Origin: DAOPZC01 sp035353175 | GTDB taxonomy: Bacteria; Verrucomicrobiota; Kiritimatiellia; RFP12; UBA1067 | Assembly: GCA_035353175.1 (NCBI GenBank) | Contig: DAOPZC010000022.1 | Coordinates: 1 to 61,756 of the forward strand | Reading direction: 5' to 3' | DNA length: 61,756 nt | Shown: in pieces, positions 1 to 8,292 of the stretch | How the letters are laid out: the number at the start of each line of letters is the position of its first letter | Position numbering within the stretch: the first letter of the stretch is position 1 | Made by a program: the position numbers and the translations under genes | Notes under the pieces: model-generated | Seen by the model: the letters and a program-made list of their open reading frames with translations, nothing else | Databases searched by the model: none | Told to the model about the DNA's origin: nothing

Positions 1-2
1 TG

Positions 3-812
3 GCGGTCCACTGCGCGGCGCTTTCCGCGACGCTTCTGGAAAGCGAGCTGTTCGGGCACGAGAAAGGCGCGTTCACGGGCGCAACGGCGCAGCGCAAGGG
101 CCGCTTTGAGCTGGCGGACGGGGGTACGCTGTTCCTCGACGAGGTGTCCGAGATCGACGCGTCCGTGCAGGTGAAGCTGCTGCGGGTATTGGAGGAGCGG
201 ACCTTTGAGCGGGTGGGCGGCGAGGAGACGATCGAGACCGACATCCGGGTGATCGCCGCCACGAACCGCGACTTGCGCGAGTATGTGCATCAGGGCAAAT
301 TCCGCGAGGACCTTTTCTTCCGCCTGAATGTGGTGGACATCTCGTTGCCGTCGCTGGCCGAGCGGGTGGGCGACATCCCTCTGCTGTCCGACCGCTTTCT
401 GAAGGAGTACTGCGAGAAAAACGGCAAGCGCATCGAAGGGCTGACGCCGGATGCGGTGGGCCTCCTCGCCGCGTATGCGTGGCCCGGTAACGTTCGTGAA
501 CTGCGCAACACGATCGAGAAGATGGTGGTGCTGGCGCGCTCCGATCGGCTGTCGGCTCGTGACGTGCCAGCCAACATCCGCGAGGCGGTCAAGGGCCATG
601 CCGGTATCGTCAGCCGCGCGCCGATTCTGACGACCGGGTCGTTAGCGGACACCGAGCGCCGCAAGATCATGGCGGTGCTGGAGAAGAACGGCGGCAACCG
701 CACGCGCGCGGCCGACGAGCTGGGGATCAGCCGGCGGACGTTGCACCGGAAGTTGCGCGAGTATAAAGAGCGACAGGCTGACGAGATCGTGCCGGAGGGA
801 GAGCAGCTATGA
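3..812 (+). CDS. Sigma-54-dependent transcriptional activator, 5' truncated by window edge
   Basis: This is the C-terminal 269 residues of a bacterial enhancer-binding protein; the frame is open to the left edge, so the receiver or sensor domain and the Walker A motif lie outside. Visible residues 22-27 are GAFTGA, the loop that contacts sigma-54. The Walker B motif GGTLFLDEV follows at about 40-48, and the sensor/arginine-finger part reads VIAATNRDL and FREDLFFRLNVV. The C-terminus (about 225-260, NRTRAADELGISRRTLHRKL) is a Fis-type helix-turn-helix. It should activate sigma-54 promoters by ATP hydrolysis. Its stop overlaps the start of the next gene (ATGA), so it is translationally coupled to the zinc-finger protein. 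Its input signal cannot be told from here. Confidence 0.93.
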   Translation, partial: AVHCAALSATLLESELFGHEKGAFTGATAQRKGRFELADGGTLFLDEVSEIDASVQVKLLRVLEERTFERVGGEETIETDIRVIAATNRDLREYVHQGKFREDLFFRLNVVDISLPSLAERVGDIPLLSDRFLKEYCEKNGKRIEGLTPDAVGLLAAYAWPGNVRELRNTIEKMVVLARSDRLSARDVPANIREAVKGHAGIVSRAPILTTGSLADTERRKIMAVLEKNGGNRTRAADELGISRRTLHRKLREYKERQADEIVPEGEQL

Positions 813-1945
813 ACAAAAGACGTTTCTGGATGGCCGTGACGGTGTGCGCTTTGTGGGGCGCATGGGCGTGGGCGCAGGGACTGGTCGTCTGTAAATCCTG
901 CGGACGCGAGGCCAAGCCCGGTGCGACGGCGTGCGATCACTGCAAGACCGCGTTGCCGAAGCCGAAGGAGGCCGAGACGGGGGCGAAACCCGAGGTCGAG
1001 GTGCCGGATAACGCGGCCGAGATCGGCCGCGGTGCCGCGGCCGAAGTCGAAGCGAGCGTCAAACAGGCTCGGGAACTGGAGAAGCTACAGCCCGAGGTCG
1101 CGCTGAGCTACTACCAGAACGCGTTGGCGCTCATGCGGCTTGTGCCTGCGGGCACGTACCCCGCGACCGTGGGCGAGGCGATCCTGGAGGGGAACAAGCG
1201 CACGATGCAGGTCCTGCAGCGGGGGCTTGTGCCGTGCAAAAAATGCGGCGGGACGGGCAAGTACCAGCTCGACATGGGCAAGGTGGACCGCAAAAAAGGC
1301 GTCAAGAGCCTTGAGGGGGTCGCGTGTCCGGCCTGTAAAGGGCAGGCCGGGATTATGGGATACCGCGACGCGACAAAGGTCATGGCGGCCGTCCAGCAGG
1401 GGCGCAATGAGTTTGAACGCCGGCAAATGGTGGCGGGCGGGGTGAAGATCGGCCGCGCGTTTGTGCCGGCTGAGGTGGAAAAAAGGTTGAGCAATCGGCA
1501 ACGGGCGCTGGTGATGACGGGCGTCCCTGTGCCGTGCCCGGAATGTCATCTCGCGGCGCGGCAAACGTGCACGGCCTGCCGGGCATCGGGCTGGGTGAAG
1601 TGCGATCAGGAGAATTGCGTGCAGGGCCTTTTGAAAGAGACTCGGAAAGCCGGGACGCGGTTGGAAAAACGGTTGAACGAGGAGTCGGCCAAAAAGTGTC
1701 CTAAATGTGAAGGCTTGGGAGAAATTCGCTGCCCGACCTGCAGCGGCAGCGGCGGCGTGGCCTGCAAGAAATGTGACGGCAGCGGCTTGGCTCCGCGCTG
1801 CACGCGGTGTACAGGAACAGGTTTGATGGCGTGTGCGAAATGTAAGGGAACAGGCCAAGTGAAAGGCGGCCCGTGCCCGGAATGCAAAGGAGAAACCATG
1901 GTGCTGTGTACGACATGTCGCGGGGAAGGGGCGCAGTCCCGATGA
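809..1945 (+). CDS. Secreted multi-zinc-finger protein with DnaJ-type CxxCxGxG repeats
   Basis: A 378-residue protein that begins with a classic signal peptide (hydrophobic core MAVTVCALWGAWAWA, likely cleaved after AWA). A zinc-ribbon pair follows at once (VCKSCG ... CDHCK). The middle and C-terminus contain many CxxC and CxxCxGxG units resembling the DnaJ cysteine-rich domain, for example CKKCGGTG, CPKCEGLG, CPTCSGSG, CKKCDGSG, CTRCTGTG and CAKCKGTG. There is no J domain, so it is not a full DnaJ. It overlaps the sigma-54 activator upstream and the kinase downstream by ATGA, implying one transcript. The function is unknown; a structural or redox-sensing role outside the cytoplasm is possible. 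Cys-rich DnaJ-like fingers behind a signal peptide are unusual. Confidence 0.85.
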   Translation: MNKRRFWMAVTVCALWGAWAWAQGLVVCKSCGREAKPGATACDHCKTALPKPKEAETGAKPEVEVPDNAAEIGRGAAAEVEASVKQARELEKLQPEVALSYYQNALALMRLVPAGTYPATVGEAILEGNKRTMQVLQRGLVPCKKCGGTGKYQLDMGKVDRKKGVKSLEGVACPACKGQAGIMGYRDATKVMAAVQQGRNEFERRQMVAGGVKIGRAFVPAEVEKRLSNRQRALVMTGVPVPCPECHLAARQTCTACRASGWVKCDQENCVQGLLKETRKAGTRLEKRLNEESAKKCPKCEGLGEIRCPTCSGSGGVACKKCDGSGLAPRCTRCTGTGLMACAKCKGTGQVKGGPCPECKGETMVLCTTCRGEGAQSR

Positions 1946-2847
1946 ACGAAGTCCCCGCATTTATGTTGCCGAATTTTGAGGTGCTGGGGCTGCTCGGGCG
2001 CGGCGGCATGGCCTCCGTCTGGAAGGCAAGGCAGATCTCACTGGACCGCTATGTGGCGGTGAAGATCCTCTCGTCCTCTTTTTCGACGGATCCGGAGGAC
2101 ATTCAGCGTTTCCGCCAAGAGGCCCGGACTGCGGCTCAGCTGAAACATCCCGGGATCGTCCAGATTTACGACGCGAATTTCTCGAACGGCGTCTATTACT
2201 TCGTGATGGAATTGGTGGACGGGTATACCATGGGCGACCTCTTGCGGCGCAAGGGGCAGATCGGAGAGGCGGATGCGCTGATCGTGGCCGAGAGCGTGGC
2301 CGTGGCGCTGGACTATGCCTGGACGCATTATCAGATGGTGCACTGCGACATCAAGCCGGACAACATCATGGTTGACGCCGATGGCACGCTGAAGGTCACC
2401 GACTTGGGGCTTTGCCGGTCCGTGACGCTGGCCAAGGGCGTGATCGGCAACGGGAACGCCGACGAGATTCTCGGAACGCCCGCCTACATGTCGCCCGAAC
2501 AGGTCTACGGCAGCGAGAAGCTGGATTGCCGTTCGGACATCTATGAGCTGGGCGCGACGCTGTATCACATGGTGACGGGACGGATGCTGTTTCAGGGCAA
2601 GACGGACGACGAGATGATCCACTCTCACGTGGACAAGTCGCAGGCTCCCGACCTGCGCGATTTCGTGCCGCATGTGAGCAACGCGTTCGCCCTGCTCCTG
2701 GAGAAAATGTTGGCGAAAGATCCGAGTCACCGGCATCGCGACTGGAAACTGGTGCTGGCCGATCTGAACCGGGTGCGTGAAGGGCATCCGCCATGGCCTT
2801 CGCTTCTCCCCCCGTTCGGCAGTTCGATGCTGCGCAAACTCGACTGA
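1942..2847 (+). CDS. Hanks-type serine/threonine protein kinase
   Basis: A 301-residue kinase. I placed the start at the ATG of the ATGA overlap with the zinc-finger gene because the kinase fold begins 10-15 residues later (FEVLGLLGRGGMASVWKA, the glycine-rich loop). VAVKIL carries the ATP-binding Lys. HCDIKPDNIMV is the catalytic loop, with Cys replacing the usual Arg of HRD, and DLG replaces the DFG motif. GTPAYMSPEQ is the activation-segment/APE region. The Cys at the HRD Arg suggests a non-RD-like kinase that may not need activation-loop phosphorylation. No transmembrane helix or sensor domain is visible, so it is probably cytosolic. Substrates are unknown; the coupled genes are natural candidates. 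Confidence 0.93.
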   Translation: MNEVPAFMLPNFEVLGLLGRGGMASVWKARQISLDRYVAVKILSSSFSTDPEDIQRFRQEARTAAQLKHPGIVQIYDANFSNGVYYFVMELVDGYTMGDLLRRKGQIGEADALIVAESVAVALDYAWTHYQMVHCDIKPDNIMVDADGTLKVTDLGLCRSVTLAKGVIGNGNADEILGTPAYMSPEQVYGSEKLDCRSDIYELGATLYHMVTGRMLFQGKTDDEMIHSHVDKSQAPDLRDFVPHVSNAFALLLEKMLAKDPSHRHRDWKLVLADLNRVREGHPPWPSLLPPFGSSMLRKLD

Positions 2848-2863
2848 GACGCGGCGGTATGCG

Positions 2864-3226
2864 GTGAAACGCGGGCAGATATTCCATGGCGGCGTGCTGT
2901 GGGCGGAGCGGGCCGAGTGCGCCGCCTCCCCGCTCAAGCGGATGCGCGGCCTGTTGGGGCGGCGGTCGTTGGGGCCGGGCGCGGCGCTCGTGATCGAACG
3001 GTGTAACGCGGTCCACACGGTCGGCATGCGTTTCGTGATCGACCTGGTGTTTCTGGACCGCGGCTGGCGAGTGACGTGTGTCGTGCGGGATGTCAGGCCC
3101 GGACGCCTCATGGTTTGGGGCGGGTGGCGTTCCGCGCGCGTGATCGAGTCCGAGGCGGGGTGCCTCGATGTGGACGCGCTGAGGTTGTGTGAGGAGCTGA
3201 CGTTCGTATGCGGAACGGCGGATTAA
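2864..3226 (+). CDS. DUF192 family protein
   Basis: About 120 residues matching the DUF192 family (small beta-barrel proteins, often exported, of unknown function). Family features are the MRGLLGR segment near the N-terminus, the NAVHTVGMRFVIDLVFLD core (family pattern: M..M.FPIDlvFld) and the late ESEAG...L segment. I chose the GTG at 2864, 16 bases after the kinase stop, because the upstream in-frame ATG lies deep inside the kinase gene and would give a non-homologous leader. No signal peptide is visible, unlike many relatives. Confidence 0.8.
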   Translation: MKRGQIFHGGVLWAERAECAASPLKRMRGLLGRRSLGPGAALVIERCNAVHTVGMRFVIDLVFLDRGWRVTCVVRDVRPGRLMVWGGWRSARVIESEAGCLDVDALRLCEELTFVCGTAD

Positions 3227-3240
3227 GGGGACGGAAAAAT

Positions 3241-4449
3241 ATGCGAAAAGAGGGATTGTTGTTTGCGGTCTTTTGCGCGGCGGCTTGGCCGTCGTTGGCT
3301 GGAACGTCGATGCCGTGGGACCGCGCGACGCTTTATCAGACGCCGCAGGTGTTCGAGGCCTCGCAGTTCGCCACGAACGACGTGAAGACGGTGTTTTACG
3401 AGGGTGAGCCGTATCAGGGCAAGCCGACGCGCGTGTTCGCCTACTATGCGCTCCCTAAAACGGAGCCCGGCAAGAAGGTGCCGGGGATCGTTTTGGTGCA
3501 CGGCGGCGGCGGATCGGCTTTCATCAGATGGGTGAAGCTGTGGAACAGCCGCGGCTATGCGGCGATTTCGATGGACACCTGCGGCTCGGTCAGCGGCAAC
3601 GCTTACGGGGAGGAGCAAAAAGGCCATGTGCGGCACGCGTGGGCCGGGCCCGCGGGCTGGGGGGGCTTTGACAAGTATGCCGACCCCGTGCGCGACCAGT
3701 GGACCTATCACGCGGTGGCGGCGGTCGTGCGCGGGCACTCGCTGCTCCGCTCGCTTCCGGAAGTGGATGGCGCCCGCGTGGGCGTCACGGGGATTTCGTG
3801 GGGCGGATATCTCACCTGCATTGTGGCGGGGGTGGATGACCGTTTCGTCTTTGCCGTACCGGTTTACGGTTGCGGGTTTCTGGGCGACAACTCTACTTGG
3901 CTGGACCAGTTCCAAGGCATGGGGCGGGAGAATGCGCAAAAGTGGCTGGAACGGTGGGACCCGTCGGTCTATCTGCCGCTGGCCAAAATGCCGTTTCTGT
4001 GGGTGGACGGCAGCAACGATTTCGCTTATCCCATGGATTCGCTGCAAAAGAGCTACCGCGCGCTCAACGTGCCGTACACGCTTTGCGTGCGGCTGCGGAT
4101 GCCGCACGGTCACGGCGCGGCAGGCGAGAACCCCAAAGAGATTCACGCGTTCGCCGATCATTTTGTGCGCGCCGGCAAGCCGTTGCCCGAGTTCACGTCC
4201 GTCAAGCGAGTGGGCCGCAAAGTGACCGCGGCCTTTGCCGGCGGGCCTTGCACGGTCGTCAAAGCCGAGCTCAATTACACGCTGGACAAGGGCAAGTGGA
4301 AAGAGCGCAAGTGGCTGGCCGAGCCCGTGCCCGTGAACGCCTGCTCCGGTGTCCTTTCGGCCGAGATACCGGAGGGCGCCGCCGTCTACTACCTCAATCT
4401 CTTCACGGACGAAGACCTGGTGGTCAGCAGCGAACACGAGGAGCTCTGA
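3241..4449 (+). CDS. Secreted alpha/beta hydrolase (acetyl xylan esterase / prolyl-oligopeptidase-like)
   Basis: A 402-residue exported hydrolase. I chose the ATG at 3241 because a purine-rich stretch precedes it and a signal peptide follows (LLFAVFCAAAWPSLAG). The fold is clear: VLVHGGGGS is the oxyanion strand, GISWGGY carries the nucleophile Ser, FLWVDGSNDFAYP carries the acid Asp, and MPHGHGAAG the His. The C-terminal 90 residues form an extra beta-rich region (VKAELNYTLDKGKWKERKW), common in Bacteroidetes/PVC esterases attached to polysaccharide loci. A carbohydrate esterase role is likely from the surrounding glycosidases, but a peptidase or other esterase activity cannot be excluded. 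Confidence 0.82.
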   Translation: MRKEGLLFAVFCAAAWPSLAGTSMPWDRATLYQTPQVFEASQFATNDVKTVFYEGEPYQGKPTRVFAYYALPKTEPGKKVPGIVLVHGGGGSAFIRWVKLWNSRGYAAISMDTCGSVSGNAYGEEQKGHVRHAWAGPAGWGGFDKYADPVRDQWTYHAVAAVVRGHSLLRSLPEVDGARVGVTGISWGGYLTCIVAGVDDRFVFAVPVYGCGFLGDNSTWLDQFQGMGRENAQKWLERWDPSVYLPLAKMPFLWVDGSNDFAYPMDSLQKSYRALNVPYTLCVRLRMPHGHGAAGENPKEIHAFADHFVRAGKPLPEFTSVKRVGRKVTAAFAGGPCTVVKAELNYTLDKGKWKERKWLAEPVPVNACSGVLSAEIPEGAAVYYLNLFTDEDLVVSSEHEEL

Positions 4450-4470
4450 CGGCGGTTCTTCGCGTTTCGC

Positions 4471-5055
4471 TCAGCCGTTGGCGACGCGTTCGATCTCCGC
4501 TGCCGGGATGGCGCCTTCGCGCAGCACGCTAAGCGTGCCGTCGGGGGCGACTTTCACCACCGTGCTGGCTACGCCGCCGGGCGAGACGCCGCCGTCGATC
4601 ACGAGATCCGCTTCGAGCCCGACGTCCTTGAAGGCCTCGACCGCGCTGGTCGCGGGCATGGCGCCGCTGAGGTTGGCGCTGGTCACGCGCAGCGTGCCGC
4701 CGCAGGCGGCGATCAGCGCGCGCGTGGCCTCGTGATCCGGCACCCGGAAGCCTTCGCACGTGTCGCCGCACGGCAGGACGAGCGTGAGCGCGCCGGGCCA
4801 GAAGGCGTCGGCGAGGCGGCGGGCGGCCGCAGGGAAGGCCGCGCCGAAGGCCGTTACAGCCTGAGGGTCGGAGGCCAGCAGGGCGATGGGCTTTCCGGTG
4901 GGGCGCCCCTTGATGGTGCAGATGCGTGAGATGGCGGCGGGGCATGCCGGATGTGCGGCGATGCCGTAGACGGTGTCGGTAGGGATGACCACTACCCCTG
5001 CGGCGCGGAGCAGGCGGGCGGCGGCCGCAAGCGTCTCTGAGGTCGGATTTTGCAT
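4471..5055 (-). CDS. tsaC: L-threonylcarbamoyladenylate synthase (Sua5/YrdC/TsaC family)
   Basis: A 194-residue YrdC-domain protein that makes threonylcarbamoyl-AMP from Thr, bicarbonate and ATP for the t6A37 modification of ANN-decoding tRNAs. The signature PTDTVYGIAAHP, the KGRPTGKPIALL loop and the SANLSGAMPATS motif near the end of the domain are all present. It is the short, YrdC-only form without the Sua5 C-terminal domain. I chose the ATG at 5055; another ATG lies six codons upstream. It is divergent from the epimerase gene and convergent with the hydrolase. Confidence 0.93.
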   Translation of the reverse strand: MQNPTSETLAAAARLLRAAGVVVIPTDTVYGIAAHPACPAAISRICTIKGRPTGKPIALLASDPQAVTAFGAAFPAAARRLADAFWPGALTLVLPCGDTCEGFRVPDHEATRALIAACGGTLRVTSANLSGAMPATSAVEAFKDVGLEADLVIDGGVSPGGVASTVVKVAPDGTLSVLREGAIPAAEIERVANG

Positions 5056-5073
5056 GTAAAATATGTACCACAC

Positions 5074-5102
5074 TTGTGATTGCGGCGCAAGGCGTGTAAG
5101 AT
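5074..5102 (+). promoter_or_regulatory. Candidate sigma-70 promoter for the epimerase gene
   Basis: TTGTGA (5074-5079) and TAAGAT (5097-5102) separated by 17 bases, lying about 75 bases before the epimerase ATG in the divergent intergenic space. Both boxes are close to consensus. This was judged by eye only. Confidence 0.5.
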
Positions 5103-5178
5103 ACGGAGACGTTTGTTAAACCGCATAGGGCATGTGTTTTCGTGCGTTTCTGCGGACGGAGAAAGCGGAAGGGGCGTC

Positions 5179-6222
5179 ATGAGTCAGAGCGTTCTGGTTA
5201 CGGGCGGCAGCGGCTTTTTGGGGATCAACCTGATCCGGCACCTGCGGAGCAAGGGCGTGACCGATATCCGGTCGATTGACCTTGTGCCGTTCGATTATCC
5301 CGAGAAAAGTTTGGTGAAGGCGGTCGTCGGCGATATCCGCGACCTGTCGGCGCTCAAGAAGGCGATGGAGGGCGTGACGTGGGTGATCCATACGGCCGCC
5401 GCGCTTCCCCTGTATTCGGAACAGGACATCATGACCACGGATGTGGACGGCACGCGCAACGTGATGACGGTCGCCCGGGAGGCAGGGGTGGAACGTGCGG
5501 TCATGATCTCTTCGACGGCGGTGTACGGCATACCGGACCATCACCCGCTTTATGAGACAGACACGCTGAGCGGGGTGGGCCCGTACGGCAGGGCCAAGAT
5601 CAAGGCCGAGGAGATGTGCCTTGACGCCCGCAGGCAGGGACTCTGCGTGCCGATTATCCGTCCCAAGTCGTTTGTGGGGCCCGAGCGGCTCGGCGTGTTC
5701 GCGCTTTTCTACGACTGGGCCTACACGGGCCACGGATTCCCGATGATCGGCAACGGCAAGAACCGCTACCAGTTGCTCGACGTGGAGGACCTGTGCGAGG
5801 CCATCTGGCTGACGCTCACGCAGGACAAGGCCAAGGTGAACGACACGTTCAACATCGGCGCCAAGGTTTTTGCGACGATGCGCGAAGACTATCAGGCGGT
5901 GCTCGACGACGCGGGCCGAGGCAAGAAAATCTGCGGGTTCCCCGCCGCGCCCATGATCTGGACGTTGCGTTTGCTGGAAAAGCTGCATCTCTCGCCGCTC
6001 TACATGTGGGTCTATGAAACGGCGTGCAAAGATTCCTTCGTCAGCATCGAGAAGGCGGAGCGCGTGTTGGGTTATGCGCCGAAGTATTCGAACAAGGACG
6101 CACTGGTCCGCAATTACCGGTGGTATGTGGCGAATCTTGACAGCTTCAAAAACGCGTCGGGGGTCTCGCACCGCGTGCCTTGGAAGCAGGGCGTTCTGCG
6201 GTTCGCGAAATGGTTTTTCTAA
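5179..6222 (+). CDS. NAD-dependent epimerase/dehydratase (extended SDR family)
   Basis: A 347-residue extended short-chain dehydrogenase. The ATG at 5179 is preceded by GGAAGGGG and is followed directly by the Rossmann motif VTGGSGFLGINL. The DVDGTRNVM helix, the catalytic Ser in MISSTAVYG and YGRAKIK (YxxxK) complete the active site. The C-terminal part (RYQLLDVEDLCEAIWLTL, NIGAK) matches nucleotide-sugar epimerases, and the last 80 residues (WTLRLLEKLHLSPLYMW) look like the membrane-associated tail of some 3-beta-HSD-like or sterol/glycolipid SDRs. The substrate cannot be assigned. It sits alone between tsaC and GH97 with its own promoter candidate. Confidence 0.87.
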   Translation: MSQSVLVTGGSGFLGINLIRHLRSKGVTDIRSIDLVPFDYPEKSLVKAVVGDIRDLSALKKAMEGVTWVIHTAAALPLYSEQDIMTTDVDGTRNVMTVAREAGVERAVMISSTAVYGIPDHHPLYETDTLSGVGPYGRAKIKAEEMCLDARRQGLCVPIIRPKSFVGPERLGVFALFYDWAYTGHGFPMIGNGKNRYQLLDVEDLCEAIWLTLTQDKAKVNDTFNIGAKVFATMREDYQAVLDDAGRGKKICGFPAAPMIWTLRLLEKLHLSPLYMWVYETACKDSFVSIEKAERVLGYAPKYSNKDALVRNYRWYVANLDSFKNASGVSHRVPWKQGVLRFAKWFF

Positions 6223-6274
6223 GGTTCGGAAGGCGGCCCTGCCGGATGATTGGGGTGCGGGCGAGGATACGGAG

Positions 6275-8263
6275 TTGTTGAAACTGGAAACTTTAAATCG
6301 GAAGCCGTTCTTATGTGCGGTGGCGCTTGCGGGGTTGCTGATCAGCGGCTCAGAGGCTGCGGAGAGCCTTCGCCTGACGAGTCCCGACGGCGCGGTGCAG
6401 GGATGCGTGTCGGTCGACGGAACTGGACAACTGGTCTATTCGGTCGCGTTCCGCGGCGTAGAGGTGAACGCCCGCTCGCCGATCGGCATCACGCTTGACG
6501 GCTGTGATCTCGGCCGCGTCCGCACGCTGACGGCGCTTCGGGTCTGTGAGGACCACGCCTGCTATCCCTTGCGCGGCGCACATGCGGAAGCGAGGCTCGA
6601 AGCTCTTCGCGCGCTCTATCATGTGCAGCCGCAGTCGGGGCCTGCGTATGGCCTTCAGGTGATGGCCGCGAACGAGGGCTTCGCTTGGCGCATCTTGGTG
6701 CCGGGCAAAGGGAAACGGCGGGTGAACGCGGAGACCGCCTGCTGGCGGTTGCCGCCCGAGAGCCGCGTCTGGTTCGCGGAGCGTTCGTCCGAGTGGAAAC
6801 TTAAAACCTATGCCGGCGAGTGGATCAGTGCGCCGTTAAGCGAACTGCCTGCGGTTTCGCCCCAAGGGCCGGTTCAGACGATGCCGCTGGTGGCTGAACT
6901 GCCCCAGGGGTTTGGGTATGCGCTGGTGACCGAAGCCGCGCTTTTCAGGTACAGCGGCTTGCGCCTGCGGGCCGACCCCGACGGCGCGCTGCGCGGCTGC
7001 TTTACCGAGCCGGACGGGTTCGAGATGGAGGGGGCCGTCCAGACGCCGTGGCGCGTCACGCTGCTGGCACCGACCTTGGATGCGCTGGTGAACAGCGATT
7101 TGGTCAGCCACCTGGCACCACCGCCGGACCCTTCGCTTTTTGAAAATGCCGGGTGGATCCAAGGCGGGCGCAGTGTCTGGAGCTGGTGGCAGGGGCGCGG
7201 CGACTATCTTTCGGTGGAGGGCGAGAATCGCGTCATCGACCGGGCGGCTGAACTGAAATTCGAGTTCACGACGTTGGACGAGGGGTGGGAGGCGGGGACC
7301 AACGCCTGGGACGCCCTGAAAGCGATGTGCGACTACGGCCGGACGAACAAGGTGCGCGTGTTTGTCTGGAAGCATTCTAAAGAGCTGAACCTTCCCGACG
7401 GCGATTTCGCCGCGCTGCGGAGTTTTCTGGACAAGGTGCAGTCGGCCGGTGCGGCCGGCGTGAAAGTCGACTTCATGAACAGCGAGGCGTTTGACACGGT
7501 CGTGTTCGACGAGCGGGTTCTTCGCGAGGCGGCGCTGCGGAAGCTGCTGGTGAATTTCCACGGGTGTCAAAAGCCCTCGGGCGAGAGCCGCACCTATCCC
7601 AACGAAGTGACCCGCGAGGGCGTGCGCGGCTTGGAGTTGAACCGTATCACCGAAGGGTTCCTGAAAAAGCAGCGCGAGAAGGGGACGGACCCTGGCAAGC
7701 GCGTCCACGTGCCCGGAGGCGAGAACCAGAATCTTCCCGCTTCGCATGACGCCGCGTTGCCGTTTACCCGGTGTGTCGTGGGTCACGCGGACTATACGCC
7801 GCTGGCGTTTTCGCGGCCCGGCGACACGACATGGGCGCACCAGTTGGCGATGGCGTATCTGGTGACCTCGCCACTCTTGGTTATGGCCGAGCATCCGCAG
7901 CGGCTGCACGATGAGCCCGGCTTATCCGCCGTGGTTCCCTTTGTGCGGGAACTGCCGGTGGCGTGGGACGAGACGCGCGTTCTCGAAGGCAGCCGCATCG
8001 GCGAACTCGCGGCGTTCGCGCGGCGCAAGGGCGAGGTGTGGTATGTGGCGATGGTGAACGGGACGTCAGGGCTGAAGATGGTTTCGTTCTCGCCGGAGTT
8101 CACCGGGTGGAGTCGGGTAAGGCTCGAACAATTGGCGGACGTGCCGGGCAAGGCCGCTGCGGTCGCGGCCGCATACCGCTCTGCGTCGGGGACCGCGCCG
8201 CTCATCGTGACGCTTGAGCCGTGTGGCGGGTTTGTGGCCAAACTGGAAAAAGAATCGTTATAA
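6275..8263 (+). CDS. Glycoside hydrolase family 97 (alpha-glucosidase/alpha-galactosidase type), exported
   Basis: About 662 residues with GH97 layout. An N-terminal beta-sandwich opens with LTSPDGAVQ, a catalytic barrel contains SVWSWWQGRGDY, a TTLDEGWE segment and GVKVDFMNSE, and a C-terminal beta domain follows. GH97 enzymes cleave alpha-glucosides or alpha-galactosides; the Asp in VKVDF is the sort of residue used as nucleophile by the retaining members, but I cannot decide the mechanism. No in-frame ATG lies between the previous stop and the signal peptide (FLCAVALAGLLISGSEA). I therefore propose the TTG at 6275, which has GAGG eight bases upstream; TTG 6278 is an alternative. The protein is probably periplasmic. 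Confidence 0.87.
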   Translation: MLKLETLNRKPFLCAVALAGLLISGSEAAESLRLTSPDGAVQGCVSVDGTGQLVYSVAFRGVEVNARSPIGITLDGCDLGRVRTLTALRVCEDHACYPLRGAHAEARLEALRALYHVQPQSGPAYGLQVMAANEGFAWRILVPGKGKRRVNAETACWRLPPESRVWFAERSSEWKLKTYAGEWISAPLSELPAVSPQGPVQTMPLVAELPQGFGYALVTEAALFRYSGLRLRADPDGALRGCFTEPDGFEMEGAVQTPWRVTLLAPTLDALVNSDLVSHLAPPPDPSLFENAGWIQGGRSVWSWWQGRGDYLSVEGENRVIDRAAELKFEFTTLDEGWEAGTNAWDALKAMCDYGRTNKVRVFVWKHSKELNLPDGDFAALRSFLDKVQSAGAAGVKVDFMNSEAFDTVVFDERVLREAALRKLLVNFHGCQKPSGESRTYPNEVTREGVRGLELNRITEGFLKKQREKGTDPGKRVHVPGGENQNLPASHDAALPFTRCVVGHADYTPLAFSRPGDTTWAHQLAMAYLVTSPLLVMAEHPQRLHDEPGLSAVVPFVRELPVAWDETRVLEGSRIGELAAFARRKGEVWYVAMVNGTSGLKMVSFSPEFTGWSRVRLEQLADVPGKAAAVAAAYRSASGTAPLIVTLEPCGGFVAKLEKESL

Positions 8264-8292
8264 CGAAGTTTTGACAAGACAGGAGAAACACT

